From an uncultured Desulfobacterium sp. (GTDB lineage: Bacteria; Desulfobacterota; Desulfobacteria; Desulfobacterales; Desulfobacteraceae), in assembly GCA_937124525.1 (NCBI GenBank), contig CAKZLA010000264.1, forward strand, positions 1 through 9,186: a stretch of 9,186 nt of DNA, written 5' to 3'. Position numbers and translations under genes: made by a program. This document shows, piece after piece, positions 1-6,456 of the stretch. Position 1 is the first letter of the stretch. Each line of letters begins with the position of its first letter. The notes beneath the pieces are model-generated. The model did no database searches. It saw only the letters and a program-made list of their open reading frames with translations, and was not told where the DNA came from.

Positions 1-4
1 GTGA

Positions 5-1450
5 ATTAACCTCCAGGTAAAATCCGGTGAAATTCTGGGGCTTCTGGGGGAGAATGGTGCCGGTAAAACCACGCTGATGAACATCCTTTATGGACTGTAT
101 CAGCCCGATGGCGGTGAAATTCGAATCAACGGAAAACCGGTAAAAATCAGCTCTCCCACGGAATCCATTACCCATGGTATCGGCATGGTGCACCAGCATT
201 TCATGCTGGTGCAGAACCATTCCGTCATTGAAAATATTGCTCTGGGATACAAGCACACCCCCTTTTTTTTCCCCAAGATACGCATCCGGGACCAGGTGGT
301 GGCATTTTCGGAAAAATTTAACTTCAGCATAGATCCTGACAAAAAGGTGTGGCAGCTTTCCGCCGGTGAGCAGCAGCGGGTGGAGATCATCAAGGCCCTT
401 TTAAATGGGGCGGATCTGTTGATATTGGATGAACCCACCTCTGTGTTGACTCCCCAGGAGATTGAGGAGCTGTTTCGTATCCTCAAAGATATGAAGGCCC
501 AGGGCCACATGGTGATCCTCATCAGCCACAAGCTCGATGAGATCATGGACGTGTGTGACCGGGTAACTGTGCTCCAGAAGGGAAAAATTGTGGGTCATGC
601 AGACACTGATGGTATGAATAAACAATCCCTGGCCCGCATGATGATTGGCAGGGATGTGCTCTTTAATGTGCACCGGGAAAAAATTCCCCCCGGGAAAAAG
701 GTTCTCACCGTTGAAAATCTCAATGTCCTGGGAGATAAAGGGCTTGCCTGTGTGAAAGATGTCTCCTTTGATATCCATTCCAATGAAATTTTCGGGGTGG
801 CCGGTGTGGCTGGCAATGGGCAGCGGGAGCTTGCCGAAGCCATCACCGGCATACGACGGGTGTCATCGGGAAGGGTTTTTTCCCAGGGGGTGGACATTAC
901 AAACCTGTCCCCCCGGCGTATCTATGACAGCGGCGTGAGCCATGTGCCCGAGGAGCGGATAAAATTTGGTATTGCACCAGGGCTATATCTCTACGACAAT
1001 GCAATTTTAAAGCAGCACCATCTGAAGAAATTTTCCAAAAAGATGTTTCTGGAATATGGGCGCATCAAAAAGCACACCAGCGCTCTGGTGGCAGATTATC
1101 GGGTGGCCACCCCCTCCATTGATATGGAGATCAAAAATCTTTCCGGCGGCAATATTCAAAAATTGATACTGGGTCGGGAGATCAGTGAAGCGCCTCCCCT
1201 TCTGGTGGCTTCCCATCCCACCTATGGTCTTGATGTGGGGGCCACGGAATATTTGAGGGAACAGCTTCTCAAACGGCGTAAAGAGGGGGGAGCGGTGTTG
1301 TTGTTTTCGGAGGATCTGGAAGAAATTTTTGAATTATGTGACCGCATCGCCGTGATGTTCCAAGGGGAATTCACCGGAATCCTGGATTCGGCAGATGATA
1401 AACGGGCCTCGGACATCGGCTTGATGATGGCGGGTTCCTTAAGATTTTAA
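5..1450 (+). CDS. Nucleoside/BMP-type ABC transporter, duplicated-domain ATP-binding protein (5' partial)
   Basis: This cytoplasmic ATPase powers import through the two permeases encoded downstream. The sugar/nucleoside class carries two nucleotide-binding domains in one chain. Domain 1 shows Walker A GENGAGKTT at about 50-76, the Q-loop MVHQHFMLV, the signature LSAGEQQ at 356-376, Walker B LLILDEP at 416-436 and the switch histidine in LISHKLDE. Domain 2 is degenerate: AGNGQRE replaces Walker A (about 809-829), the signature is LSGGN, and Walker B reads ASHPTYGLDVGA, with His where family members usually have Gln. The frame gives 481 residues against about 500-515 for the family, so roughly 25 N-terminal residues are missing. 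The frame cannot be extended left because positions 2-4 are TGA. The first ATG (77) lies after Walker A and would give an inactive protein. The gene is therefore either cut by the window edge with an error there, or broken. The substrate (purine nucleoside or similar) is inferred from the permease types. Confidence 0.9.
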   Translation: MNLQVKSGEILGLLGENGAGKTTLMNILYGLYQPDGGEIRINGKPVKISSPTESITHGIGMVHQHFMLVQNHSVIENIALGYKHTPFFFPKIRIRDQVVAFSEKFNFSIDPDKKVWQLSAGEQQRVEIIKALLNGADLLILDEPTSVLTPQEIEELFRILKDMKAQGHMVILISHKLDEIMDVCDRVTVLQKGKIVGHADTDGMNKQSLARMMIGRDVLFNVHREKIPPGKKVLTVENLNVLGDKGLACVKDVSFDIHSNEIFGVAGVAGNGQRELAEAITGIRRVSSGRVFSQGVDITNLSPRRIYDSGVSHVPEERIKFGIAPGLYLYDNAILKQHHLKKFSKKMFLEYGRIKKHTSALVADYRVATPSIDMEIKNLSGGNIQKLILGREISEAPPLLVASHPTYGLDVGATEYLREQLLKRRKEGGAVLLFSEDLEEIFELCDRIAVMFQGEFTGILDSADDKRASDIGLMMAGSLRF

Positions 1451-1515
1451 ACACCGTTTCAATGGGTTCAGACAATGATGGATGATTCTTTTGAAAGGGC
1501 CTGGATAAAAATAAT

Positions 1516-1866
1516 ATGCTTAGAATAAAAGTCAGTGATCGGGACCGCATCACACCGATTCAGTCCCTTGTCACCAATTTGCTTTCCCTTTTAGCCGCCC
1601 TTGTGGCAGTTGGCATCATATTCATGGTGTGTGGTGTAAATCCTTTTTTTGCCATTTCAAAGATTTTCATGGGTTCCTTTGGGTCCATGTATGGGTTTAA
1701 GGAGACCATTACCAAGGCCATTCCCCTGGTTCTCATCGGCGGGGGCCTCACCCTTGCCTTCAGGGCCAAATTCTGGAACATCGGTGCCGAAGGGCAGTTG
1801 CTCATGGGGGCCATTCTGGGTTCCTGGGTGGGACTTAGCTGGGGGGAAAGTTACCCCCCTTTGTGA
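1516..1866 (+). CDS. BMP/nucleoside-type ABC permease 1, N-terminal part (frameshifted)
   Basis: This is the first 116 residues of an inner-membrane permease of the BPD_transp_2 family (YufP/BmpF-like). It contains a hydrophobic helix at about residues 18-40 and a second at about 68-82. The family motif FWNIGAEGQ covers residues 86-94 and is followed by a third membrane segment. The reading frame then runs into SWGESYPPL and stops at TGA 1864-1866, in the middle of what should be a 350-360 residue protein. The rest continues in the -1 frame from 1863. The two parts together total about 362 residues, the normal family length, with no domain missing, so this is one gene interrupted by a single-base shift. 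It starts 65 bases after the ATPase stop. No convincing Shine-Dalgarno sequence precedes the ATG. Recognition of the family is firm; whether the protein is made intact is not. Confidence 0.8.
   Translation: MLRIKVSDRDRITPIQSLVTNLLSLLAALVAVGIIFMVCGVNPFFAISKIFMGSFGSMYGFKETITKAIPLVLIGGGLTLAFRAKFWNIGAEGQLLMGAILGSWVGLSWGESYPPL
1841..1866 (+). other. Frameshift site inside permease 1
   Basis: The upstream frame reads TGG GGG GAA AGT TAC CCC CCT TTG TGA. The downstream frame reads AAG TTA CCC CCC TTT GTG ATC. Adding one G to the GGGGGG run (1841-1846), or removing two, restores one continuous frame. The shift direction equals a -1 move. The heptamer C CCC CCT at 1854-1860 would also allow both tRNAs to re-pair after a -1 slip, two codons before the stop. 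A homopolymer sequencing or assembly error, or a real indel, is more likely than programmed slippage. Confidence 0.75.
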
Positions 1867-2603
1867 TCGTACCGTTGATGTTCGCCGCCGGGTTTCTGGG
1901 GGGGGGGCTGTGTGGTCTGATTCCGGCCTTTCTCAAAATAAAATTTGCCATCAATGAGGTGATCTCCACCCTGATGATTAATTATATCTGTGCCGAGTTC
2001 CTCACCCTTCTCATTGTTGGACCCTGGAAGGGGAAAACCCGGTTTGGATTTCCCGGAACGGATAACCTGCCCGATGGGGCCATACTGGGGGTGATTTCCG
2101 GATCACGGATACATTATGTCACCCTGGTGGTGGCCCTGATTTCCGTTGTGATCCTCACCATAATTGTTTACAGAAGTCGATTTGGTTATGAGGTCCGGGT
2201 CATCGGAGAAAATCCCGAGGCCGCTCGTTATGCAGGCATTGATTTTTTTAAGACCAGCATGGTGATCATGCTCATCAGCGGGGGGCTTGCCGGTTTTGCC
2301 GGTGTGGGGGAGGTGGCAGGTATCCACCACCACCTTGGCTATCCAGCTTCCATCTCTTCCGGGTATGGATTCACCGCCATCATTGTGGCCTGGCTTGCCA
2401 AGCTCAATCCCCTTTATGCCATTGTGTCAGGGGTGTTTTTTGCGGGTATCCTGGTGGGGGGGGATGCCATCCAGGTGTCCCTGGGGCTTCCGGCAGCCAC
2501 GGTGCAGATTGTCAACGGCACACTTTTGGTTTTTTTGATCATGGGAGATTTTTTCATAAAAAACAAAGTGACGATTCAGCGCACCGCATCGGTTAAGTCA
2601 TAA
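1863..2603 (+). CDS. BMP/nucleoside-type ABC permease 1, C-terminal part (frameshifted)
   Basis: These 246 residues form the remainder of the permease begun at 1516, now in the -1 frame. They include PLMFAAGFLGGGLCGLIPAF, the family stretch INEVISTLMINYI, the cytoplasmic coupling segment GENPEAARYAGI (contacts the ATPase) and several hydrophobic helices up to the end. The open frame also extends upstream of the GTG at 1863 as LGGKLPPFV, which reads like native sequence. This puts the shift near 1841-1860 and argues that the GTG is not a true start. The GTG overlaps the upstream stop as GTGA, so translational coupling into two polypeptides cannot be excluded, but no clear ribosome-binding site sits at the usual distance. 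The fragment carries a ten-G run at 1898-1907 and an eight-G run at 2456-2463. Permease 2 follows after 32 bases. Confidence 0.8.
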   Translation: MIVPLMFAAGFLGGGLCGLIPAFLKIKFAINEVISTLMINYICAEFLTLLIVGPWKGKTRFGFPGTDNLPDGAILGVISGSRIHYVTLVVALISVVILTIIVYRSRFGYEVRVIGENPEAARYAGIDFFKTSMVIMLISGGLAGFAGVGEVAGIHHHLGYPASISSGYGFTAIIVAWLAKLNPLYAIVSGVFFAGILVGGDAIQVSLGLPAATVQIVNGTLLVFLIMGDFFIKNKVTIQRTASVKS

Positions 2604-2635
2604 CCTGAATAAACAAGTAAAAGATAGGGATACAT

Positions 2636-3556
2636 ATGGATGATGTAATGATTTCAGTGCTCCAACGCACCATGGTGGCGGGCACGCCCCTGCTTTTGGG
2701 AACGGTGGGAGAGGTTATATGTGAACGCTCTGGGATATTAAATCTGGGGGTGGAAGGGGTGATGTCCCTGGGAGCGGTGGTGGCCTTTATCGTGACCTAT
2801 ACCACCGGAAATCCCTGGTTTGGACTCATGGCCGCCATTGCGGCGGGGATGGTGATTTCCCTTCTCCATGCCTTTGCCTCGGTAACCCTCCAGGCCAATC
2901 AGGTGGTCTCAGGCCTTGCCCTGACCATGATTGGGCTGGGACTTTCCGGTATGTTGGGAAAACCCTATGTGGGTAAACCCCTTGCAGTAAAAATGAACGA
3001 TATAGCCATTCCCTGGTTGTGTGATATCCCCGTTGTGGGAGCGGTTTTTTTCAGACAGACACCTTTTTTCTATATGGCCATTCTCCTGGCCCTGGTGGCA
3101 TGGTTTTTCCTTGAACGGACCCGGTTGGGCATCAAGGTGCGCTCCACCGGGGAACATCCCCGGGCCGCAGAAACCCAGGGGGTTAATGTCACCCTCATTC
3201 GATATGCCTGTGTGGTGATTGGGGGCGGCTTCTCTGCCATGGCCGGTGCCCATTTGTCCACTTCTTACAGTAAATCATGGATTGAGGGCATGACTGCAGG
3301 CCGGGGATGGATTGTGATTGCCCTGACCATCTTTGCCCTGTGGAATCCGGGTAAGGCCATTGGGGGCGCTTTTTTGTTCGGCGGTATTTTTGTACTCCAG
3401 TATTTGCTGCAACCCCTTGGTATCTCCCCCAATTTTCTGGCCATGCTGCCCTATGGGGCCACGTTGTTGATTTTGATCATCATCGGCCTGGGGAACCAGC
3501 GAAAACTCAGCGCCCCGGCCCAGTTGGGAGAACCCTATAAGCGGGGGGAACGGTAG
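2636..3556 (+). CDS. BMP/nucleoside-type ABC permease 2
   Basis: This is the second inner-membrane permease of the importer (YufQ/BmpG-like, BPD_transp_2), 306 residues and apparently complete, which is normal for this subunit. Seen in the sequence: the N-terminal motif ERSGILNLGVEGVM (residues 30-43), ANQVVSGLALTMIGLGLS (87-104), the coupling segment TGEHPRAAETQGVN (about 171-184) and about eight to ten hydrophobic stretches. The chain ends in a short basic/polar tail. The start is well supported: AGGGA at 2626-2630 lies five bases before ATG 2636. The gene follows permease 1 by 32 bases and is the last gene of the operon, since a 551-base gap follows. It would pair with permease 1 as a heterodimer and with the duplicated ATPase. 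The substrate is inferred from family only. Confidence 0.92.
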   Translation: MDDVMISVLQRTMVAGTPLLLGTVGEVICERSGILNLGVEGVMSLGAVVAFIVTYTTGNPWFGLMAAIAAGMVISLLHAFASVTLQANQVVSGLALTMIGLGLSGMLGKPYVGKPLAVKMNDIAIPWLCDIPVVGAVFFRQTPFFYMAILLALVAWFFLERTRLGIKVRSTGEHPRAAETQGVNVTLIRYACVVIGGGFSAMAGAHLSTSYSKSWIEGMTAGRGWIVIALTIFALWNPGKAIGGAFLFGGIFVLQYLLQPLGISPNFLAMLPYGATLLILIIIGLGNQRKLSAPAQLGEPYKRGER

Positions 3557-4107
3557 AAATTAAGGAAGGGGTGCCTCTCCCTATATGGATTTCAATAGGG
3601 ACTGAAACAAACTTGGCGAAGGTATTAAAGGTATTAGCCTCAAAAGCATATTGTATATGGCTTTAATACAACAGCGACACTTTGAGCTAAAACCGTATGA
3701 CAATTGATTTTCATGGGGAGAAACAGCATTAATCGCAAGCAAAATGACACAAGTTTCTTGTGAAAATCGTTAAGTGTCGCTGTAGTTTTAAGGCTGTTTG
3801 AAAAGTGTACAAACCATTATTAATGCGTTGCAAACAATTATTACCTGCACAGATCGAAATTTTGCCACTGCCCTTCAGTTGATAACCAACAAGGAATGAC
3901 CTGTAAATCTAAAACTCCTAAGTCAATATTTTTTTACATATCAAAAATTATATCGACAGATGGTTGATTTTATGCTTATCTAATTATTTTGTATTAAATC
4001 AATTCCCCATAAGATTGAATGAGGTGGTTTTATCATAAAATTGAACCGGCCGGGCACTGAAACTGCCTTAATGGCCAATGGTATGATCAACCCCGAATGA
4101 GGAGAGA
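3557..4107. other. Gene-free AT-rich intergenic region
   Basis: No reading frame here looks like a gene on either strand. The region holds a weak 7 bp hairpin just after the permease stop (3578-3584 with 3595-3601) that has no T tract, a tandem GGTATTA repeat (3621-3627 and 3630-3636), and the inverted-repeat element described separately (3660-3794). The stretch 3795-4107 is strongly AT-rich and probably contains the promoter of the gene at 4108, but I see no pair of -35/-10 boxes good enough to call. Confidence 0.6.
3660..3794. repeat. MITE-like element with 23 bp terminal inverted repeats
   Basis: The arms 3660-3682 and 3772-3794 are inverted complements at 20 of 23 positions, with a perfect 12 bp core, ACAGCGACACTT / AAGTGTCGCTGT (3671-3682 and 3772-3783). 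Inside lies a second nested pair, GATTTTCA (3706-3713) and TGAAAATC (3761-3768), and a small hairpin CACAAG-TTT-CTTGTG around 3748-3762. The 135 bp unit has no coding capacity. This fits a miniature inverted-repeat element or the fused ends of a lost insertion sequence. I found no convincing target-site duplication at its edges. A structured RNA or a large hairpin is the alternative. Confidence 0.6.
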
Positions 4108-4557
4108 ATGGAAAGAGCAATCAACATCCTTAGAAAAAGTGAACTCTTCAGAAGCATGGAAGAAAAAGACCTTGACGCAATGGGACAGACCCTGGAAAAA
4201 AGAACGGTACAAGAGGGTGAAACTCTGGCAACCCAGGGAGATACGGCCACCTTCTTTTTTGTGCTAAAAACAGGAACCCTCCTGATTGCATTGAACGATG
4301 GAAAATCTGCTGTGGTAAACAAAACAGGGGATTTCATTGGCCTGGAACTGTTATCCTCAAAGGGGATATACATCTCCACCCTGACAGCCCTTACCTCCTG
4401 CGAAATTGTGGTCATTCCAAGAAATGCTTTCCTGGGATTTATCCAAAATGATTCGTCCGCAGCAGAGACCTTTATGCAGGTCTGGAGCGCCTATCGCTCC
4501 CGCACCTTCCCCTTCTTAACAGAACAAGATACCCCTGACATGGATTATCACTATTAA
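4108..4557 (+). CDS. Cyclic-nucleotide-binding-fold (CNMP/cupin-like) protein
   Basis: This 149-residue protein is a stand-alone cNMP-binding beta-barrel domain. It begins with the helix ILRKSELFRSMEEKDLDAM (residues 7-25), followed by the barrel strands with VQEGETLATQGD (34-45), FFVLKTGTLLI (50-60), the phosphate-cassette region GDFIGLELL (74-82) and a closing strand SCEIVVIPR (97-105), then a helical tail. The usual arginine of the phosphate-binding cassette (in PRSAT-like motifs) is replaced in YISTL, so cAMP or cGMP binding is doubtful. There is no DNA-binding domain after the barrel, so it is not a CRP-type regulator. AGGAG at 4100-4104 supports the ATG at 4108, with short spacing. It lies 77 bases before the sodium-pump gamma-type gene, in the same direction, so it may be co-transcribed and act on that membrane complex. 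That role is inference. Confidence 0.8.
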   Translation: MERAINILRKSELFRSMEEKDLDAMGQTLEKRTVQEGETLATQGDTATFFFVLKTGTLLIALNDGKSAVVNKTGDFIGLELLSSKGIYISTLTALTSCEIVVIPRNAFLGFIQNDSSAAETFMQVWSAYRSRTFPFLTEQDTPDMDYHY

Positions 4558-4634
4558 AATGGTTTTCCTCTTCTTTTTAAAATCATGAAATAAGCCATTA
4601 AATTTTTGATAATCTGAAAAATATGGAGGCAAAT

Positions 4635-5054
4635 GTGTACGGTTTAGATGCAATCAATGCATACAACGGATGGGCAATCTCCGTTGTGGGCGTAACCATT
4701 GTATTCACTGGCCTTGTGACCTTGTCCATGGCCATCTCCCAGATCCATAAGCTGCTGGCTCTATGGGAAAACAGAAAAGAACTCTCCCTTTTTAACAAAA
4801 AGGCCCCTGCAACGGACCAGATCCCGGTGAAACTCACCCCGGGGCAGAAGGAAAGCGCAAGGCAATTCAAACTTCTGGCAGAAACCTTGAATGAACATTT
4901 TTCCCTGCCACGACTTTTAAAACTGGCCAGAATAAGTGGTATTGATCATCCCCATGCAACCCTTGCAAGGCTTCTTGAAGCAGATATCATCGTATCAGAT
5001 ACCCAAGGGTACCATGTCTTAGACATGGCAAAATTCAAGACACTGGCTTCCTAA
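4635..5054 (+). CDS. OadG-family sodium-pump decarboxylase gamma-like subunit with C-terminal winged-helix-like domain
   Basis: This 139-residue membrane protein has a single N-terminal transmembrane helix, NGWAISVVGVTIVFTGLVTL (about residues 11-30). It matches the OadG family, which helps assemble the Na+-translocating decarboxylase and anchors its soluble part. A charged linker (about 45-70) follows. The last ~60 residues (SARQFKLL to GYHVLD) have the helix-helix-wing look of a winged-helix domain, in place of the usual Ala/Pro-rich tail. I chose GTG 4635 as the start because GGAGG at 4625-4629 lies five bases upstream. The in-frame ATG at 4623 has no ribosome-binding site and its own codons overlap that GGAGG. 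It ends 33 bases before the beta-subunit gene, clearly the same operon. The winged-helix reading is from pattern only. It may serve protein contacts rather than DNA binding. Confidence 0.78.
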   Translation: MYGLDAINAYNGWAISVVGVTIVFTGLVTLSMAISQIHKLLALWENRKELSLFNKKAPATDQIPVKLTPGQKESARQFKLLAETLNEHFSLPRLLKLARISGIDHPHATLARLLEADIIVSDTQGYHVLDMAKFKTLAS

Positions 5055-5087
5055 AAAACATCAATCATCCACGCAGAGGCATACGCT

Positions 5088-6215
5088 ATGGAGCACCTAT
5101 TTGTAGATTTTTTTCAAAACACCGGTTTTTTTCTATGTGACTACCGCAACATCGTCATGATTCTTGTGGGAATGACCTTTATATACCTTGGCATTGCCAA
5201 GGACTACGAACCCCTTTTACTGGTTCCCATCGGCTTTGGCATGCTCATGGGAAACATTCCCGTATTCCAGGGTCTGGGGCTGGGTATCTATGAAGACAAC
5301 AGTGTCCTTCACTACCTCTATTTTGGGGTTACCCAGGGACTCTATCCCCCTCTCATATTCCTGGGCATCGGTGCCATGACCGATTTTTCCACCCTGCTGG
5401 CACGACCAGTGCTCATGCTCCTGGGGGCCGCAGCCCAGGCAGGAATTTTTATCACATTCCTGGGGGCACTGGCTCTGGGGTTTGCTCCCAATGAAGCAGC
5501 TTCCATCGGCATCATCGGCGGTGCTGACGGTCCTACGGCCATCTTTCTCACGGCCAAACTGGCCCCTAAACTCATTGGCCCCATTGCCGTGGCTGCCTAT
5601 TCCTACATGGCCCTGGTACCGGTGATACAACCCCCCATCATGAGACTTCTTACCACCCGAAAGGAACGCCTGATTCGCATGGAAGAGCCCCGGGAAGTCA
5701 GCAAGAGAGAAAAAATGCTCTTTCCCATTGTCTCTTTTCTCCTGTGCTGTTTTCTGGCACCGGCAGCCCTGCCTCTGCTTGGCATGCTCTGCTTTGGTAA
5801 CCTTTTAAAAGAAGCCGTGGTAACGGAACGACTGGCCGTGGCAGCAAGAACATCCATCATTGATTCTGTCACCATCCTTCTTGGGGTCACCGTTGGGGCG
5901 AGCACCCAGGGTGATGTATTTCTCACCAATCAGTCTGTGGGAATCTTTTTTCTGGGGGCACTATCCTTTTGTATCGCAACGGCGTGTGGTCTGCTGTTTG
6001 CCAAATTTATGAATCTCTTTTTAAAGAGCAAAATAAACCCCCTGCTTGGGGCTGCCGGCGTTTCTGCCGTTCCAGATTCAGCAAGGGTAGTGCAGGTGGT
6101 GGGACAACAGGAAGATCCCACAAACTTTTTGCTCATGCATGCCATGGCACCTAACATATCCGGGGTTATCGGATCAGCAGTGGCGGCCGGTGTACTCTGG
6201 AGTTTCATGTCATAA
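5088..6215 (+). CDS. oadB: Na+-translocating decarboxylase beta subunit (OadB/GcdB/MmdB family)
   Basis: This 375-residue polytopic inner-membrane protein is the family subunit that couples decarboxylation of carboxybiotin to Na+ export. It shows the family hallmark IIGGADGPTAIF (residues 142-153, with Asp147 at the Na+/proton-handling position) and the following AAYSYMALVPVIQPPIM. The later motif GAAGVSAVPDSARVVQ covers 321-336 and MAPNISGVIGSAVAAG covers 353-368 (Asn356 conserved). Length and order are complete. AGAGG about 10 bases upstream supports ATG 5088. It follows the gamma-like gene by 33 bases. The partner carboxyltransferase (alpha) and biotin carrier are not in this window, so the substrate (oxaloacetate, methylmalonyl-CoA or glutaconyl-CoA) cannot be read from this gene. 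The enoyl-CoA isomerase downstream slightly favours an acyl-CoA. The symbol is the family name, not proof of oxaloacetate specificity. Confidence 0.93.
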   Translation: MEHLFVDFFQNTGFFLCDYRNIVMILVGMTFIYLGIAKDYEPLLLVPIGFGMLMGNIPVFQGLGLGIYEDNSVLHYLYFGVTQGLYPPLIFLGIGAMTDFSTLLARPVLMLLGAAAQAGIFITFLGALALGFAPNEAASIGIIGGADGPTAIFLTAKLAPKLIGPIAVAAYSYMALVPVIQPPIMRLLTTRKERLIRMEEPREVSKREKMLFPIVSFLLCCFLAPAALPLLGMLCFGNLLKEAVVTERLAVAARTSIIDSVTILLGVTVGASTQGDVFLTNQSVGIFFLGALSFCIATACGLLFAKFMNLFLKSKINPLLGAAGVSAVPDSARVVQVVGQQEDPTNFLLMHAMAPNISGVIGSAVAAGVLWSFMS

Positions 6216-6231
6216 CCGTCAACACCCCCCT

Positions 6232-6266
6232 GGCTAAAGACCCAGAGGTTTTCTTGCCGATTTTTT
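6232..6266 (+). terminator. Likely intrinsic terminator after the sodium-pump beta gene
   Basis: An RNA hairpin can form from GGC...AAGACC (6232-6242) and GGTTTT...GCC (6247-6258), with six inner pairs (one G-U), a small internal loop and three outer G-C pairs. It is followed directly by GA and six T residues (6261-6266). It begins 17 bases after the beta-subunit stop codon. The stem is imperfect, so termination may be partial. Confidence 0.5.
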
Positions 6267-6318
6267 ATAACTGCCACGGGCAGACCGTATTCTGGCCCTG
6301 GCCTGCCCACAACGAAGC

Positions 6319-6351
6319 ATGAAAGAATATTAGGCACACCTACTCTTTCAT
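6319..6351. repeat. Imperfect hairpin/inverted repeat in the oadB-isomerase gap
   Basis: ATGAAAGA (6319-6326) and TCTTTCAT (6344-6351) are perfect inverted complements. Inside them TAGG and CCTA form a second short stem around a CACA loop. No T tract follows, so it is not a typical terminator. It may be a regulatory dyad or an RNA structure in the leader of the isomerase gene. Just upstream, CTGCC (6271-6275), GGGCAG (6278-6283) and CTGCCC (6303-6308) could form two mutually exclusive hairpins. Confidence 0.4.
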
Positions 6352-6383
6352 ATAAACCTATATGGCAGTAACCGCCTGTCACA

Positions 6384-6437
6384 ACGAAAATCAAAATCCT
6401 CATAATTGCAGATTTTCGTACTGAGTTTCATATGAAA
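6384..6437. promoter_or_regulatory. Paired dyads upstream of the enoyl-CoA isomerase gene
   Basis: Two dyads lie 20-70 bases before ATG 6457. ACGAAAATC (6384-6392) pairs with GATTTTCGT (6411-6419), a perfect 9 bp inverted repeat with an 18-base spacer. TTTCATATGAAA (6426-6437) is a perfect 12 bp palindrome, and its half TTTCATAT also occurs at 6347-6354. The positions suit operators for a dimeric repressor. TTGCAG at 6406-6411 and CATATG 17 bases later could be a weak promoter overlapped by the palindrome. No regulator gene is seen nearby. Confidence 0.35.
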
Positions 6438-6456
6438 AACACAAGGAAATGTATCC

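Noticed and set aside
100..546. Long antisense open frames over the ATPase, permeases, oadB and the isomerase
   Set aside because: They overlap strongly supported genes, lack ribosome-binding sites and known motifs, and follow from codon bias on the opposite strand.
3578..3601. Intrinsic terminator after permease 2
   Set aside because: TCCCTAT and ATAGGGA form a 7 bp stem with a 10-base loop, but ACTGAAAC follows instead of a T tract, so it is too weak to call.
3557..4107. CRISPR array or tRNA in the long gene-free region
   Set aside because: No regularly spaced repeats occur and no cloverleaf with a T-arm GTTCGA-type motif was seen.
6271..6308. Transcription attenuator with alternative hairpins
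   Set aside because: CTGCC/GGCAG and GGGCAG/CTGCCC are mutually exclusive, but there is no leader peptide and no T tract after either. Mentioned only as part of the dyad-rich leader.
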